Shown here: positions 1 to 10,766 of the stretch, piece after piece
Numbering within the stretch: the first letter of the stretch is position 1
Layout of the letters: each line of letters begins with the position of its first letter
Origin: Corbicula japonica
Taxonomy: Eukaryota; Mollusca; Bivalvia; Venerida; Cyrenidae
Direction: 5' to 3'
DNA length: 64,000 bases
NCBI GenBank assembly: GCA_038501625.1
Contig: JAZAYU010000126.1
Coordinates: 1,612,001-1,676,000, forward strand
Translations under genes and position numbers: made by a program
Notes under the pieces: model-generated
The model's database searches: none
What the model saw: the letters and a program-made list of their open reading frames with translations, nothing else
What the model was told of the DNA's origin: nothing

Positions 1-1320
1 TCCAAACATTCGACACTTGAATATTTTTTTCGTTCAGCATAGTCAATATTTCTTAAAACACTGTTCTCTTCAGCTTCATGTAATTTATTCAAATATCAAC
101 GTTTCATGCTCGACAGTCTTGCAACACAAGATGGATATCCTGGCTTTGCAATACCACATGTCATATAAAACTGGCTTATATGATACACAAGTACAACAAG
201 CCATATAGAACCGTTATATACCACGTGGCTTTTAGTAAATGCTTAGACCACAGCTACCGTCCACTGGCAAATCAGTGGCCAGTTTTACCGTTGTCTAAAT
301 CCCGTAGACAACTCTTTGGCGTTGTCTAGAAAGGTTCGTGACGCACGTGCATCTCGTGTATTACATGTATCTCATATTAACAATTGGACGGCTGATATCT
401 TAGTGTCATACTGTGCTATCGATATATGTTTGTGATAATTGTATTTGCTATGTCATAGACAAAAAAGAAAAATATCAAAATCTCTGGAACGCAGTTTCAT
501 CAAACTTTGCATAAATCAGTGTTATTGGTGTATGATTGTATTCGTAAAGAAACGTTAGAACAGTAAAGAAAAATAGTAAGATGTCGACTTAAAAATCTGA
601 AAATTCGATTTGCAATAAATCATTAAAACGAAGAAACACAAAACAACAATTCAAATTGCCCATATGCGTCAAAACATTCTGACAGCAATATCTAAAGGGC
701 TTTAAAAGAAATCTCAATTATGAAGAGAGAAATCGACATTTTTATTTTTGTCATCCATTTTCACGACCAGGAAATGTCATAAACACTTAAACAAATAGGC
801 CGTATTCTATACATTTGATAGACAAGAGGCTCTTAGATATTGTTGTCAGAAACTCATTACTCATGAAGGGATTTAAATTGATATTAAGTGTTGCATCGTT
901 TTTTGTGTTGTTTTTTTCTTGCATATACAGTTTAGGGTTTTTTGTTCTCACTTTTTTTCTTTACTGTTCTAACTTCTCTTAACGTATGAAAAATAAACAT
1001 TAACAAATAACAATGATTTGTGCTAAGTTTCATTGAACTGCATTTTGCCGTTAGATATATTTTGATAATTTTCAATGATGGTGCAATGACGACTGCCACA
1101 TAACATTGAGCATACAAACTAAATAAACGTACACCGTGTATTTGGTTTCATTTTTAAAACATGGTAACAAGATTGTAATATTTATATTAACAGATTTTAA
1201 CAATGCAATTTTATAAAACTTTATAAAAAATTTCTTTGTCTTTCACTATTTCGTGAGAAGGTAACGGTCAATATTTAGCATTTACGCCTTCAAAATTTAA
1301 TAATCTTACTGTTGTTGTTG
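1..1320. other. AT-rich stretch with no recognisable gene
   Basis: Only short chance ORFs and poly-A/T runs are seen. It may be intron of the VWDE-like gene or intergenic sequence upstream of it. Confidence 0.5.
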
Positions 1321-1326
1321 TTTTGT

Positions 1327-1346
1327 TGATGATGATAATGATGATA

Positions 1347-1391
<45 letters not shown>

Positions 1392-1410
1392 TTGATGATA
1401 TTGATGATGA
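1327..1410 (+). repeat. (GAT)n microsatellite
   Basis: Nearly uninterrupted GAT/TGA trinucleotide run with a few ATA and TTG interruptions, just upstream of the tRNA-like repeat element. Confidence 0.95.
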
Positions 1411-1620
1411 TTTAAATACACAAACATTTTATTTTTTAATGAATGACAAAAATATAAAATATAAAATAGTTCGATTTTGACCCGTGAGCTGTGACCTTTC
1501 GGACAAGTCCACTTTTACTATACTAAATAGGTAAAGTGCGTCATTTTACAGAGTAACCGTTAAATTTATTTACTTATATGACATCAAAACCTGTTTAAAG
1601 CAGCAGATAATGAGTAACGG

Positions 1621-1681
1621 CGCAATGGCTCAGAGGATAAGTTCTCGGGCTATGATGCAAAACATTGCATGTTCGAATCCA
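1621..1681 (+). other. tRNA-like segment (pol III A and B boxes)
   Basis: A-box-like TGGCTCAGAGGATAAG and B-box GTTCGAATCC about 30 bases apart, without pairable acceptor arms. A tRNA-derived SINE-type head rather than a tRNA gene. Confidence 0.6.
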
Positions 1682-1746
1682 ATAAAAGTAAATATTTATT
1701 TTTGTCTCATTTCTTTTTTTTGTAATTTTAATTTAGTTCACATGAT

Positions 1747-1846
1747 ATTATTTTAATAGACTAAGTATTAAGCTGTTATATTATTTTAATAGACTAAGTA
1801 TTAAGCTGTTATATTATTTTAATAGACTAAGTATTAAGCTGTTATA
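1747..1846 (+). repeat. 33-bp tandem repeat, three copies
   Basis: Three nearly identical copies of a unit containing AATAGACTAAGTATTAAG, inside the tRNA-like element. The inverted copy near 33.5 kb has only one unit, so the triplication arose in this copy. Confidence 0.9.
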
Positions 1847-2221
1847 TTTTGCAACCCACTTTTAATTTTGTTCACATTCATTCCATTTTTAACAATATAT
1901 TTTTGTTGAGCAGCTTTCCCTGACCCTATACACCTCCGAACCAAAGGAGTGTTGACAATTGTGAATTCTGGCGTTCTGTAAACACTTGTTGTTACATTCC
2001 TTTTCTTTAATAATTTACATAATTCAAAACCACTTTGTACAATATTTTGCATCGCCCAAATAATTCTTTTTCAGTAAGCATCAATCGCAACATATTATCA
2101 ACTCGCTTGATGAAAGCTTACTCAAAATTTGTACGGTTTAATGTCATTTTTGTCGGTGTCTAGATGAATGAACTGAATAAAAAACATTACAAACCAAAAA
2201 AGTGAAATCTCCTCATGGGAT

Positions 2222-2290
2222 TCGAACACACAACCCTTAGGTCATATTACAAGAAAACAGAAGCGTTACTGCCACGGCCATGAAACCTTT
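2222..2290 (-). other. tRNA-like segment on the minus strand
   Basis: Read on the minus strand: CCGTGGCAGTAACGC (A-box-like), then GTGTTCGAATCCC (B box). The same segment is found three times in the window (also near 32780-32850 and 33090-33165). Confidence 0.55.
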
Positions 2291-2613
2291 GGTCAGAGAG
2301 CGGTACAATTTCAACATAATGAGCTATGTTGGGAATAGCAAGCATCCCTATTTTTCGGAATATTCCAAAAATCTATAAATACAAAAGTACATTCATGGCT
2401 CAATGCGTAAAATCGGTCTATAAGTTTTTTAATGTGATTAAATTTCTGACTAAAATAACAACAAATTTACCCACTAAATACACGACGCTCCTTTGATACA
2501 CGAATTGTTAATGACAGAAGTTTGTGTGACGGCTTGTAAAGTGTGGGGGATCGATGCTTTGTGCACGAGAATTTCGGGGTTTTGCAGTCATGTGGTCTAA
2601 GTCGGATAGACAC

Positions 2614-2683
2614 CTCGTGGAGTGGCTATGAAAAATACACGCTCGCTGCGCTCGCGTCTATTTTTCATAGACCACTCCACTCA
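2614..2683. repeat. Inverted repeat with GC-rich loop
   Basis: Arms GTGGAGTGGCTATGAAAAAT and its near-complement around a GCTCGCTGCGCTCGCG loop. Foldback structure of unknown origin. Confidence 0.75.
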
Positions 2684-2977
2684 TTGTCGGCCCTTTATTT
2701 GAACCGAACCACAAAGATTATTAAAGCGGCCTTAACGATGACATATACCTTGTAGAACCCGCTTCAATGATACAAATTCCTTGTAGAAATGGTTTTAACG
2801 ACACTACATGCCGTACAAAGCAGGCTTCAAAGAGACCATATGCAATCAATATCCGGTTTAAATGATCCAATCTTTACGGATTCTATTATCACAAATACCA
2901 CTTGTTATTATAATCGAACTATTTATGACTTGCTTCTATCACATAAAACCTATAATCTTTTGTCGCTATACTTTAAT

Positions 2978-3011
2978 ATGGTAGATATTTTTATTTAAAA
3001 ATATCTACCAT
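2978..3011. repeat. Short perfect hairpin
   Basis: ATGGTAGATATTTT paired with its reverse complement across a six-base AT loop. Confidence 0.85.
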
Positions 3012-3269
3012 GATTATAATGAATCGCGACCGCAGGAGATAAGTTTAATGTGTGAAAGAAACAAGTCATAAATACTTCGATTAAAGATCTTAAATGAAAA
3101 CTGCAAACAGGCCATTTATGTAGTATAATTTCAGATCCTACATACGCATTTCCAAGCAAGGGCGCTTAAATACTTGCAGGATCCACAACTCCAGTTTGCA
3201 CGTTTACGGATTATACGTTCTTAATATTGAGACAGGAATCATTTACAGTTAAAATAAACCTTTGATATG

Positions 3270-3925
3270 GTTAAAAAATGTCAAAACTTAAGAAAATCAA
3301 AGGCAATGTTAACTTCTTCCGGTTATTCGTAAAAACCATCTGTAAACTTAAAAAGAAGTTTACCAACATGATATTTACAGCGCTCTGCAGGCCTGGTGAT
3401 TAACCCATCTACAGTTGATCATTATGCTTACCTCTCTGGTTGCACGACGGTGGCAGGGGTTTAAGAGTTTATGAAGGTTTATGAGGAAGTCTTTTCTTAA
3501 AAGAACCTAGAAGCGATTAATTTCTTGCATATAGACGTCATCGTGTTCTTGCTGATTTTAATCCAGAAGCTCTGGTCTCGTTAAGATCATTGAGTCCCCG
3601 CCGTTTGGCTTTGCAAAGCTATTAGCTTCTTATGTTTTATATATTTGTGTGCTTTTGTATGTTGAGCCTTTTGGCAAATGTGAGGTTGGTGAATCCTAGA
3701 ACCTAGTTTAAACCCACAGTGGCAAATTATTTTGCCACTGACCGTTCCAAGGCGGTAACCCCTCGGGTTCTCACTTTCGTTAATTGTTTGTGGCGTCCAT
3801 TTTGAAACTGATTATTGTAAAACCATGCTCTATTTCCCTCTCTACCTTTTGACTGTGTGGGGAGGCTTTTCCACATGGATGTGGCCATTCATAATATGCA
3901 TATTTCACATTTTTTAAAAAAATGT
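3270..3925 (+). mobile_element. Penelope-like retroelement fragment A (3' end)
   Basis: Matches the last codons and 3' UTR of the copy at 14898-16481: TTCGTAAAAACCATCTGTAA, GCACGACGGTGGCAGGGG, CCACTGACCGTTCCAAGGCG and the terminal GATATGCATATTTCAC. It is 5'-truncated and non-coding. Confidence 0.85.
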
Positions 3926-3992
3926 CAATTTTGGTGCATTGGAAACATATCAAATCAACGTATATAATTATGGTATTAAACGTTTATTACAG

Positions 3993-4100
3993 GTCTGTGT
4001 AGTTCAGACAGTGATTGTACAGCGGCCAACACAGCGTGTATTTCCAGTTTATGTAACTGTGTACAGGGATTTACAACTCAAAACGGCAAATGTTCTAAAG
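3993..4100 (+). CDS. Exon 1 in window: EGF/EB-like six-cysteine module
   Basis: A 36-codon exon, phase 1 at both ends, preceded by TTACAG and followed by GTACCT. It encodes a compact module (LCSSDSDCTAA, then CNCVQGF, then KC) with the C-x5-C, C, C-x-C-x2-G and C spacing of EGF-like or EB modules. Such modules usually mediate extracellular protein contacts. A decayed Penelope-like copy ends only about 70 bp upstream, so earlier exons may exist left of the window. This is the first of nine similar single-exon modules. Confidence 0.75.
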
Positions 4101-4316
4101 GTACCTTTATATGTCGCTCTATTGCCTTACATGTAGCTGCGATTTTTCATATTAAATAAAATCTGCCAATAATATGTTTAAAACTAACTTCTGTTAAACG
4201 GATTTTTAAAATATATAATGATCGTTCCTTTTTATTAATTTCTTATTTGTCCTAAGATAAATACATGACTTGAATATATTTATATTCAAAATTTACAACT
4301 TATATTTTCGTTACAG

Positions 4317-4439
4317 TTTTGGGAAGAACATGTTTAGATTATGCGGATTGTGATGATGGCAGAACTATATGTGGTGAAACAGGCCGATGTCAATGCCAGG
4401 GAAACGAATGGCATGAAGTTAATGGAATGTGTGTCTCGT
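4317..4439 (+). CDS. Exon 2: EGF/EB-like six-cysteine module
   Basis: A 41-codon, phase 1-1 exon between TTACAG and GTAAGT. It begins with the VLG lead-in shared by most modules of this gene and continues RTCLDYADCDDG, CGETGRCQCQG and MC. Six cysteines sit at EGF-like spacing. The 3' intron contains an inverted Penelope-like copy (4590-5210) and a forward one (5217-5460). Confidence 0.78.
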
Positions 4440-4589
4440 GTAAGTTGCATCTGAAACCATTTGGATCAAACCGTTAAATATTCAAACTATAAAACTAAGA
4501 ACGACAGCTGAAATACTCGATAGTTTACACTAAGTTTCACATATCTACAATCTCCAGTTTTCCTTTTATTAATTAAAATAAATGAAATA

Positions 4590-5210
4590 TGCCAAAACCA
4601 GAAAAACAGCCTCACCACGCAGCCACATATTAGAGAGAAAACTGAGAATGAGTTTATGAGAGAATTTAATTCAAATTTACATCACTTACAATAAATGATA
4701 ATTTGAAAGAGAACCATTGGGTTTCCCACCTTAAAACGGTGAGTGGTAAAACAATTTGCAATTCGGCGTTTTAAACCAGGTTATAGGGTGCATTAACCTT
4801 ACGCTTGCCCAAATAGGTTCTTATATGAACATAAAAGTACAAGTTGACTTAGTACATGTTAATAACGCCAATCCAGCCATCCGTTCGACAATTTTGCATC
4901 CAAAGCACAAACAGATATAAAACATAAGAAGCTTATGGAATTGCAGTAAAATCAGCAAGAACACGATTGCAAGGTTTAAAACACATCGAGCTTATAGGAC
5001 TCTATAAAACTTAACTAATTCTTACACCCCTTTCACTGTCGTGCATCTAAAAAGGTAAGCATATGAATCAACTGTAAATGGGTTAATACCCAAGCATGTA
5101 GAGCGCTGTAGCATATCATGTTTTTACGTTTTTATTTTTGAATTTGCAGATAAATTATAGTGCCCTTAACTTCCTTAAGGTTATAAATTGAATCGCCATA
5201 CATTTGCTAC
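4590..5210 (-). mobile_element. Penelope-like retroelement fragment B (decayed 3' end)
   Basis: Inverted, strongly diverged version of the same 3' end: recognisable are AACAGCCTCACCACGCAG, the GGTTTTAAA-type block before TAGGGTGCA, AATCAGCAAGAACACGAT and the CTGTAAATGGGTTAAT segment. Confidence 0.75.
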
Positions 5211-5216
5211 GAATTA

Positions 5217-5460
5217 CCAAGACATCTTGTACTTAATCTTGTTTGTTGATATGAGAACCTGTAGGGGCAAGTGCGCGGTTAGTTCACCCTAGAACTTGGT
5301 TTAAACCCCCAGAGGAAAATTGTTTCTACATGTTTGTGGTTTCTTACGTGAATTTGATATACATGTACTTAAAACAAACATGTTCTCTTTTCCTCTTTTC
5401 TATTTCGCTGTGTTTGTAAATCCGCCTATTCCTGATATGCATATTTAACTTTTTTTAAAA
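5217..5460 (+). mobile_element. Penelope-like retroelement fragment C
   Basis: Forward fragment from GAGAACCTGTAGGGGCAAG to CTGATATGCATATTTAA, with an internal deletion of the conserved CCGTTCCAAGGCGG part. It lies immediately next to inverted fragment B. Confidence 0.75.
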
Positions 5461-5569
5461 TAAAATTACACAGTTTAATTACGCTTGTGTTACCGCAGTT
5501 ATAGTCTCAATAATTTAACTGCAAGCACAGACACATTATCATACTGACGTTTTACAGATGTCTCGGGGG

Positions 5570-5850
5570 CTCAGCGCGAAACTATCGTATCTGCATTTTG
5601 TAAAAATTTTCAGGAGAAAGAAAAAACTGTTTTATTGAAATGGAAAATACTTCTTTTTTTAAATCTGTAATTGAGCATGAAGAACCAATCTGATCACATG
5701 ACTGATACTTTAAATACAATTTAAAAAATTGTTCTCATTAAATTTGAAAATATGTCAGATACAATAGTTTCACGCTGAAATTGCCATAAATTGAGCAAAA
5801 ACCTTAGCGTGAAACTATCGTATCTGCATTTTTTTCTTTTAAATTTACAT
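5570..5850. repeat. Direct and inverted repeats of GTGAAACTATCGTATCTG
   Basis: The 18-base motif occurs at about 5577 and 5814 in forward orientation and, with changes, inverted at about 5755. This looks like a remnant of a small inverted-repeat element. Confidence 0.6.
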
Positions 5851-5884
5851 TTAATGATCATTTATCGTTTATTGTGCTCAGCGT

Positions 5885-6310
5885 GAAATCTTACTTCCTG
5901 GTTCAAAGTGAAAGAAAGTATCTAAGAATCTATAGAAATCTACTTTCACTTTGAACCAAGAAGTAAGATTTCCTTGAATTTCTGGAAAACCCTAACATTT
6001 TTTAACGAATTGGCACTAAACATTGTAGACCAGCATATACTTATTTAGGTATGAGTTGCTTTGGTATATTGTGAATAAATTGCAGAGTTCTGATGCAAAT
6101 GGTTTTTCTTTTGTTTTAGTGCGTGCTTGGTAATTAGAACATGAATTAGACTAAACTGAGCTTGCAAACATTTACTACATCCATAGCTAAATACATTTAT
6201 TTATTAAAATCTAGGTGGCAGTAAGTATTTCCCCCAAAATTCATTTTTTTTTTAAATTTTAGCCTGTTTTCGCCATTTGCAATGTTTGCGATACCTTAAT
6301 TGTGACTTAA
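5885..6310 (+). repeat. Dispersed repeat, copy 1 (also at 58080-58437)
   Basis: Over about 350 bases this segment matches 58080-58437, sharing TTGTAGACCAGCATATACTT, GCTTGGTAATTAGAACATG and AAGTATTTCCCCCAAAATTC. No coding potential. The 58-kb copy keeps only one arm of the inverted repeat. Confidence 0.8.
5888..5969. repeat. 27-bp inverted repeat
   Basis: Arms ATCTTACTTCCTGGTTCAAA(GTGAAAG) and its near-perfect complement around a 28-base loop. It marks the left end of the dispersed repeat at 5885-6310. Confidence 0.85.
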
Positions 6311-6878
6311 ATGAGGTTCCTTTTTACCAGGTGTTCCTACTCCATGCAGTGATGTCTTAAACCTTTAAAAGCTCAATAAAATTTCAACAACCCGGTGACA
6401 TGTCATTTTTTATTTCATATTTAAATATACGAGAAAATATCCGTCAATGTTGAACAAATAAATTTCTATTGGTATGAAAAAAAGACAAAACATTGCAATC
6501 GTCTTTAAATTGGTAAACATAATAAAGCATTGGCAAACAGTGTAGATCCAGATTAGCCTTCCCATCCATGCAGGGTAAGTCTTTTTGATTCAATATAGTG
6601 TTTTGGACCAAGAAACTACCTGTATGGTACAATTATGTTTTCAAAGTTCAGTGTTGAATGTTGTGAATGTTAAATAAGATTGTTTCTACATAGTTGCACA
6701 GTTGTTGCTTAATAAATAACTGCCATTTAACCATGATCCTCATGAATCCCATGACAGTCCAATCAGGATCTTTAATGGTGTTTCTATAGACAACACAATA
6801 TAATAAATAAAATAAAAAAATAAGCCTAAGTCTTGATCTTAATCAGATAATAAGATAAATAACTTGACTTTCCTGCAG

Positions 6879-6998
6879 ATTATGGATACCCTTGCAAAAC
6901 ATGGTTAGACTGTGGCAATGGATACAATTACGACTGCATTGACAATGTGTGCAGATGTCAAAGTGGATATCGCTTTAAAAACACGACATGCGAAAAAA
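6879..6998 (+). CDS. Exon 3: EGF/EB-like six-cysteine module
   Basis: A 40-codon, phase 1-1 exon between CTGCAG and GTAAGC. It encodes YGYPCKTWLDCGNG, then CIDNVCRCQSGY and a final TC, six cysteines in the same order as the neighbouring modules. A GA microsatellite lies 135 bp downstream in the intron. Confidence 0.78.
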
Positions 6999-7132
6999 GT
7001 AAGCAATCAAAATAAGCTGACTGTATGATAAATGGTTAAATTAACACACAAGTCAAATGTTGGTGTTATTAGATATTATAAAAGATCACGAGTTAAAATA
7101 TTTCATACTACGTATATAAGGAACAGCCAAAC

Positions 7133-7133
<1 letters not shown>

Positions 7134-7178
<45 letters not shown>
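7134..7178 (+). repeat. (GA)n microsatellite
   Basis: About 45 bases of GA dinucleotide with one AA interruption, in the intron after exon 3. Confidence 0.95.
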
Positions 7179-7182
<4 letters not shown>

Positions 7183-7927
7183 AAGGATAGATGGAGAGAT
7201 AGAGGAGAGTGACAGAGGGAGAGAGTGTGTTCCTAAATAAAATGTTGCAAATTGATAAAAATGAAGAAATGAACTGGACCTAAGTTTTCTAAGGTTTATG
7301 AATTATCTATCGCTCAAAAAACCGGTATAATATTTATTTGCATTAGAAGTGTTTCGTGTTTATGAAGCACATATTTTTTGTCCAATTAATACGTTATTTT
7401 GTTCATTTAATACGTTATTTTGTTCATCGCGACCATAATATTAGTCACACGCTCTAGAAGAGTGCGCATGTTGCGATTTGGTGGTGTTTCAAAATTTCAA
7501 ATTAAAAATTGCCGTCCAAAATCGAAATGATTTATATACGTATCAAGATTAAATTTATAATGTAGATAATAGTATAAAATGGTTTATAAAAATGGGCGAA
7601 AGAGAAATGTAAATACCCGAAAACGTCTGAGATGACTGTTTTTATATTAGTTCCGGCAAGTAAATATACTTGTTATTGTTAATAATGAACTAATTTATCG
7701 AGAAAAAATGATCGGGACACTTGAAAATCTTGCAGGAATTTCATAATGCTTTTCAAATTTTCTTAGTTTGAAAAAGGTCAACCAAAGAGTTTTGAAGATC
7801 TATCGCATTCGTTTAATGATATTGTAATGAGTTTTACAATCGTAAAAATTCTTACATATAACGAGGGATTGGATGTACAATTTATATTGACTGAATCGAA
7901 ATCCTCTTCATGCGTCTGTTATTATAG

Positions 7928-8080
7928 TCATTGGAAGCCTGTGTCTTCTAAACGCTTCCAAATCAGAGTGTCCGCTTGAACATACTTCATGTAAACACTG
8001 GGGATGGTGGATTGACACCTTGCATGGTATGTGCGTTTGTGACCTAGGATATTCAGAGAAGGATGGAGTTTGCATTCAAG
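7928..8080 (+). CDS. Exon 4: EGF/EB-like module with Trp-rich loop
   Basis: A 51-codon, phase 1-1 exon between ATTATAG and GTAAAA. It opens VIGSLC, has C, SC, CVCDLGY and VC, and so keeps six cysteines. The loop between the third and fourth cysteines is longer than in the flanking modules and contains the cluster HWGWW. The fold assignment is as for the other modules; the loop's role is unknown. Confidence 0.75.
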
Positions 8081-8601
8081 GTAAAATCCGCATTAAATAC
8101 TGTTCTAACTTAAATTATGTTTTACGGTTATGCTTGTATTACATTATGTATTGCAGTATTTTCCTCTACAATATATTATACTAATGCGATTAAAAAACAT
8201 TGCATGGAAACATACATGCTAAATATTGACAAGATAACTTGGTTGATATTTTAATTGCATTAAGTGAGGATCTAACATTGTTGTAAATTTTCATTTTCAT
8301 ATAAAGATGAAATAAAAAAATCAAATGGGACATCTTAGTTTATATTAAACATCTTAAACTTTAAACAATAACAACAAATAATAACAAATTGAATGTCAAG
8401 ATAACATCCAAATTAAAATGTTACCGAAAGTAGCATAACAGTTACTCGTATGGTGCATTTTTTCTTGTGGTGTTCAATTTGTTTGAAATTTAGATTATTT
8501 GCTTCTAGAAGACACAATTTTTAGTATAATGAAATTACTTAAGTTTCTGTTATGAGTTCAAGGAATCACCGTAAATTGGTTAATATGTATAAGTTCTGTA
8601 G

Positions 8602-8799
8602 TTCTAGGATCACACTGTGACAATGTACCATGCGGTTATACACTACATCATTCGTATCGGTATTTAAAATGGGATTCAAGTGAAGCTGAAAGATGGAACA
8701 CAGAATATGCATATTCTCATCTTCAAGTCAGCTGTAATATCGACAACGTATGTACATGTGCCCGTGGGTTTGTGTCCGTTGGTGCTTCCTGCTTACCAG
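8602..8799 (+). CDS. Exon 5: EGF/EB-like module with long aromatic/charged insertion
   Basis: A 66-codon, phase 1-1 exon between TCTGTAG and GTGAAA. It opens VLGSHCDNVPCGY, ends SCNIDNVCTCARGF and then C, and holds six cysteines. Between the second and third cysteines lies an insertion of roughly 35 residues rich in Tyr, Trp, His and Glu. The exon is nearly twice as long as its simplest siblings. The following intron is the largest in the window and houses the hairpin array and the LINE. Confidence 0.75.
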
Positions 8800-10080
8800 G
8801 TGAAAGCATTTGTATATTTTTAATGGTTCTAACACGATTGAAGTAGTCAAACGATAAACATTTAGACATAGTCAATTCATTATTTAGGTAATTTTACATA
8901 AAAAGAAAAATCTATGACATTTATGTAAATATTTTTAGCATGTCGGGCGTAATTGAAATGTAACGCCTTTTCAAGTACTCATGAGCCTACGGGAGATTAA
9001 AAATTTAAGAAGATTTTATCAAATGACTTCAAGGCTACAATGTACTATGCTAACAGCAAGTTAGAAGGCTCTATCGTTCCGCGTCAAACATTTACTTTAA
9101 CTTGGTTGATTTCTCCTTTAAACTGGTGTAAAAAGACAACTTTCATAAGCTTATTGTTAAATAAAGGAAAAATCCTACCACCTCTTATCGAGTGATTATA
9201 ATACGTAAAGTAGATCTACATACACAATAATAATGCAGATACTCCTACATTATGTATTTTCTTCGTATTGATAAGTAATTGTGGGTAACTGTTATATTTG
9301 TTATCAGTAAATGTTCTTGAAAGGTTTATTCGCCACAGTACAACAATATTGGCAACAAAATTTTAATAAAAAACTAATAACACATATGTCCACATGTCAG
9401 TTTTCAGTGAAAATTATAGTCATTCACAATAAAAATAATTTATGAATGCAAATTTGAAAAAAATCTGAATATCACGAAGTGTCCATGCCCACAATTATGT
9501 CAATTGAAACCATAAATTTTGACACAAGTTTATAAATGAAACAGTTGATTTTATCTCTCCCACAAACATGCACAATAGACTTCGGTCTTGACTTCAGAAG
9601 GTATTCAGCGAATAACATTCTTATAAATGTGGCACATTTTATTATATAGAATCAGTGACATAAAGCCACTGACCAGGACTTTCTTCAAATAGTAGTATAA
9701 GAAGCATAAAATATATCCGTACTATTCTAACTACACCGATTAAAACAAATTATTTCTACGAATGGAAATGGAGTTACTGTACACACAACTAAAACATCAT
9801 AAAAATGTAAATTTCTTATGAAATTGAACAAACAAATGCCCTCGTGCATTAATAAAACAAGGACACATAGTACTTGAATTTGGGGTAAAAAAATCAAAGG
9901 TCACAAAATTGACCGAAAAGAGCAAAGAGGATATATCAAAACCAGCTAAAACTGTTGAAACATCTTTTTTTTAAACTGCTAAGCATTCAAATTATTGTAA
10001 AAGTACATATTAACTCGGAAAAAAATTCAACAACATAGTAACCATGTACGAATGTTTAGTATTTGGCATAATATGGCCTG
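8800..10080. other. Intron sequence without recognisable element
   Basis: AT-rich; no exon with correct phase, no TIR and no transposon coding sequence seen. Confidence 0.5.
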
Positions 10081-10119
10081 GCAGTCGACAATAATCATTA
10101 ATGTTCAAGTTTGATCAAA

Positions 10120-10766
10120 GTTCAATGTTAAGTTAATCAAATAATAATCCAATAATTAATCAAATGTTAATCCAATAATTAATCAATCAAATCAATAATC
10201 GATCAAATCAATAATCAATTATCATCAAACAAATGTCGTTCAAATCAATTATCAATCAAATCAATTATCGATCAAATGTCAATTAAATCAAATACCAATC
10301 AAACGTCAATAAAATCAATTATCAATAAAATAAATAATGAATCAAATGTTAACCAATCCAATTTTCATGGATTAAATGTCAAAATTTTCTGCCAATGAGC
10401 GCCAGTTGCGCTCACGCCAACAATACAAATTTTTGACATGACTTTCAAAATGGTGTTCGCATTCCAGAAATTTAAATAAACTTTCAATACTGCCAGGTCT
10501 AATAAATAATTTATACGGTCGAGTACATGTATAGAATTCGGGCTCGTCTGAAATGATTCCAGAGCAGATTGAAGTGATAACAAAAAAATGTCATTTCGAC
10601 AAGCGACAAATGTACACCGTCGGGTAAAAACAGACCACAAGAATGCAAATTTGTGGTTTGAAATCCGAGTGTTTGGCCTTATACCCAAACCCAAATCATT
10701 TATCATTCAGATGTCAATCACAACAGTTATCAGTCAATCAATCACCTACAAAATCAACCCATCAAT
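10120..10766. repeat. AATCAATC-rich low-complexity sequence
   Basis: Long runs of imperfect CAAT/ATCAA repeats, interrupted by a unique GC-richer island around 10380-10700. It forms the left shoulder of the hairpin array. Confidence 0.7.

Larger units (their letters stand above)
1480..2440 (+). mobile_element. Dispersed repeat with two converging tRNA-like ends, copy 1
   Basis: About 0.96 kb that reappears inverted at 32960-33790; the shared edges include GACCCGTGAGCTGTGACC on the left and ATGCGTAAAATCGG on the right. A + strand tRNA-like segment (A-box-like TGGCTCAGAGGATAAG, B-box GTTCGAATCC, 1624-1680) lies near the left end and a - strand one (B-box rule GTTCGAATCCC read from 2233-2222) near the right end, so the two point toward each other. 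The interior has a 33-bp tandem triplication. It carries no protein domain. Probably a non-autonomous element or two SINEs fused tail to tail. Confidence 0.7.

Noticed and set aside
1621..1681. Genuine tRNA gene
   Set aside because: A and B boxes are present but acceptor arms do not pair, and the segment is part of a dispersed repeat.
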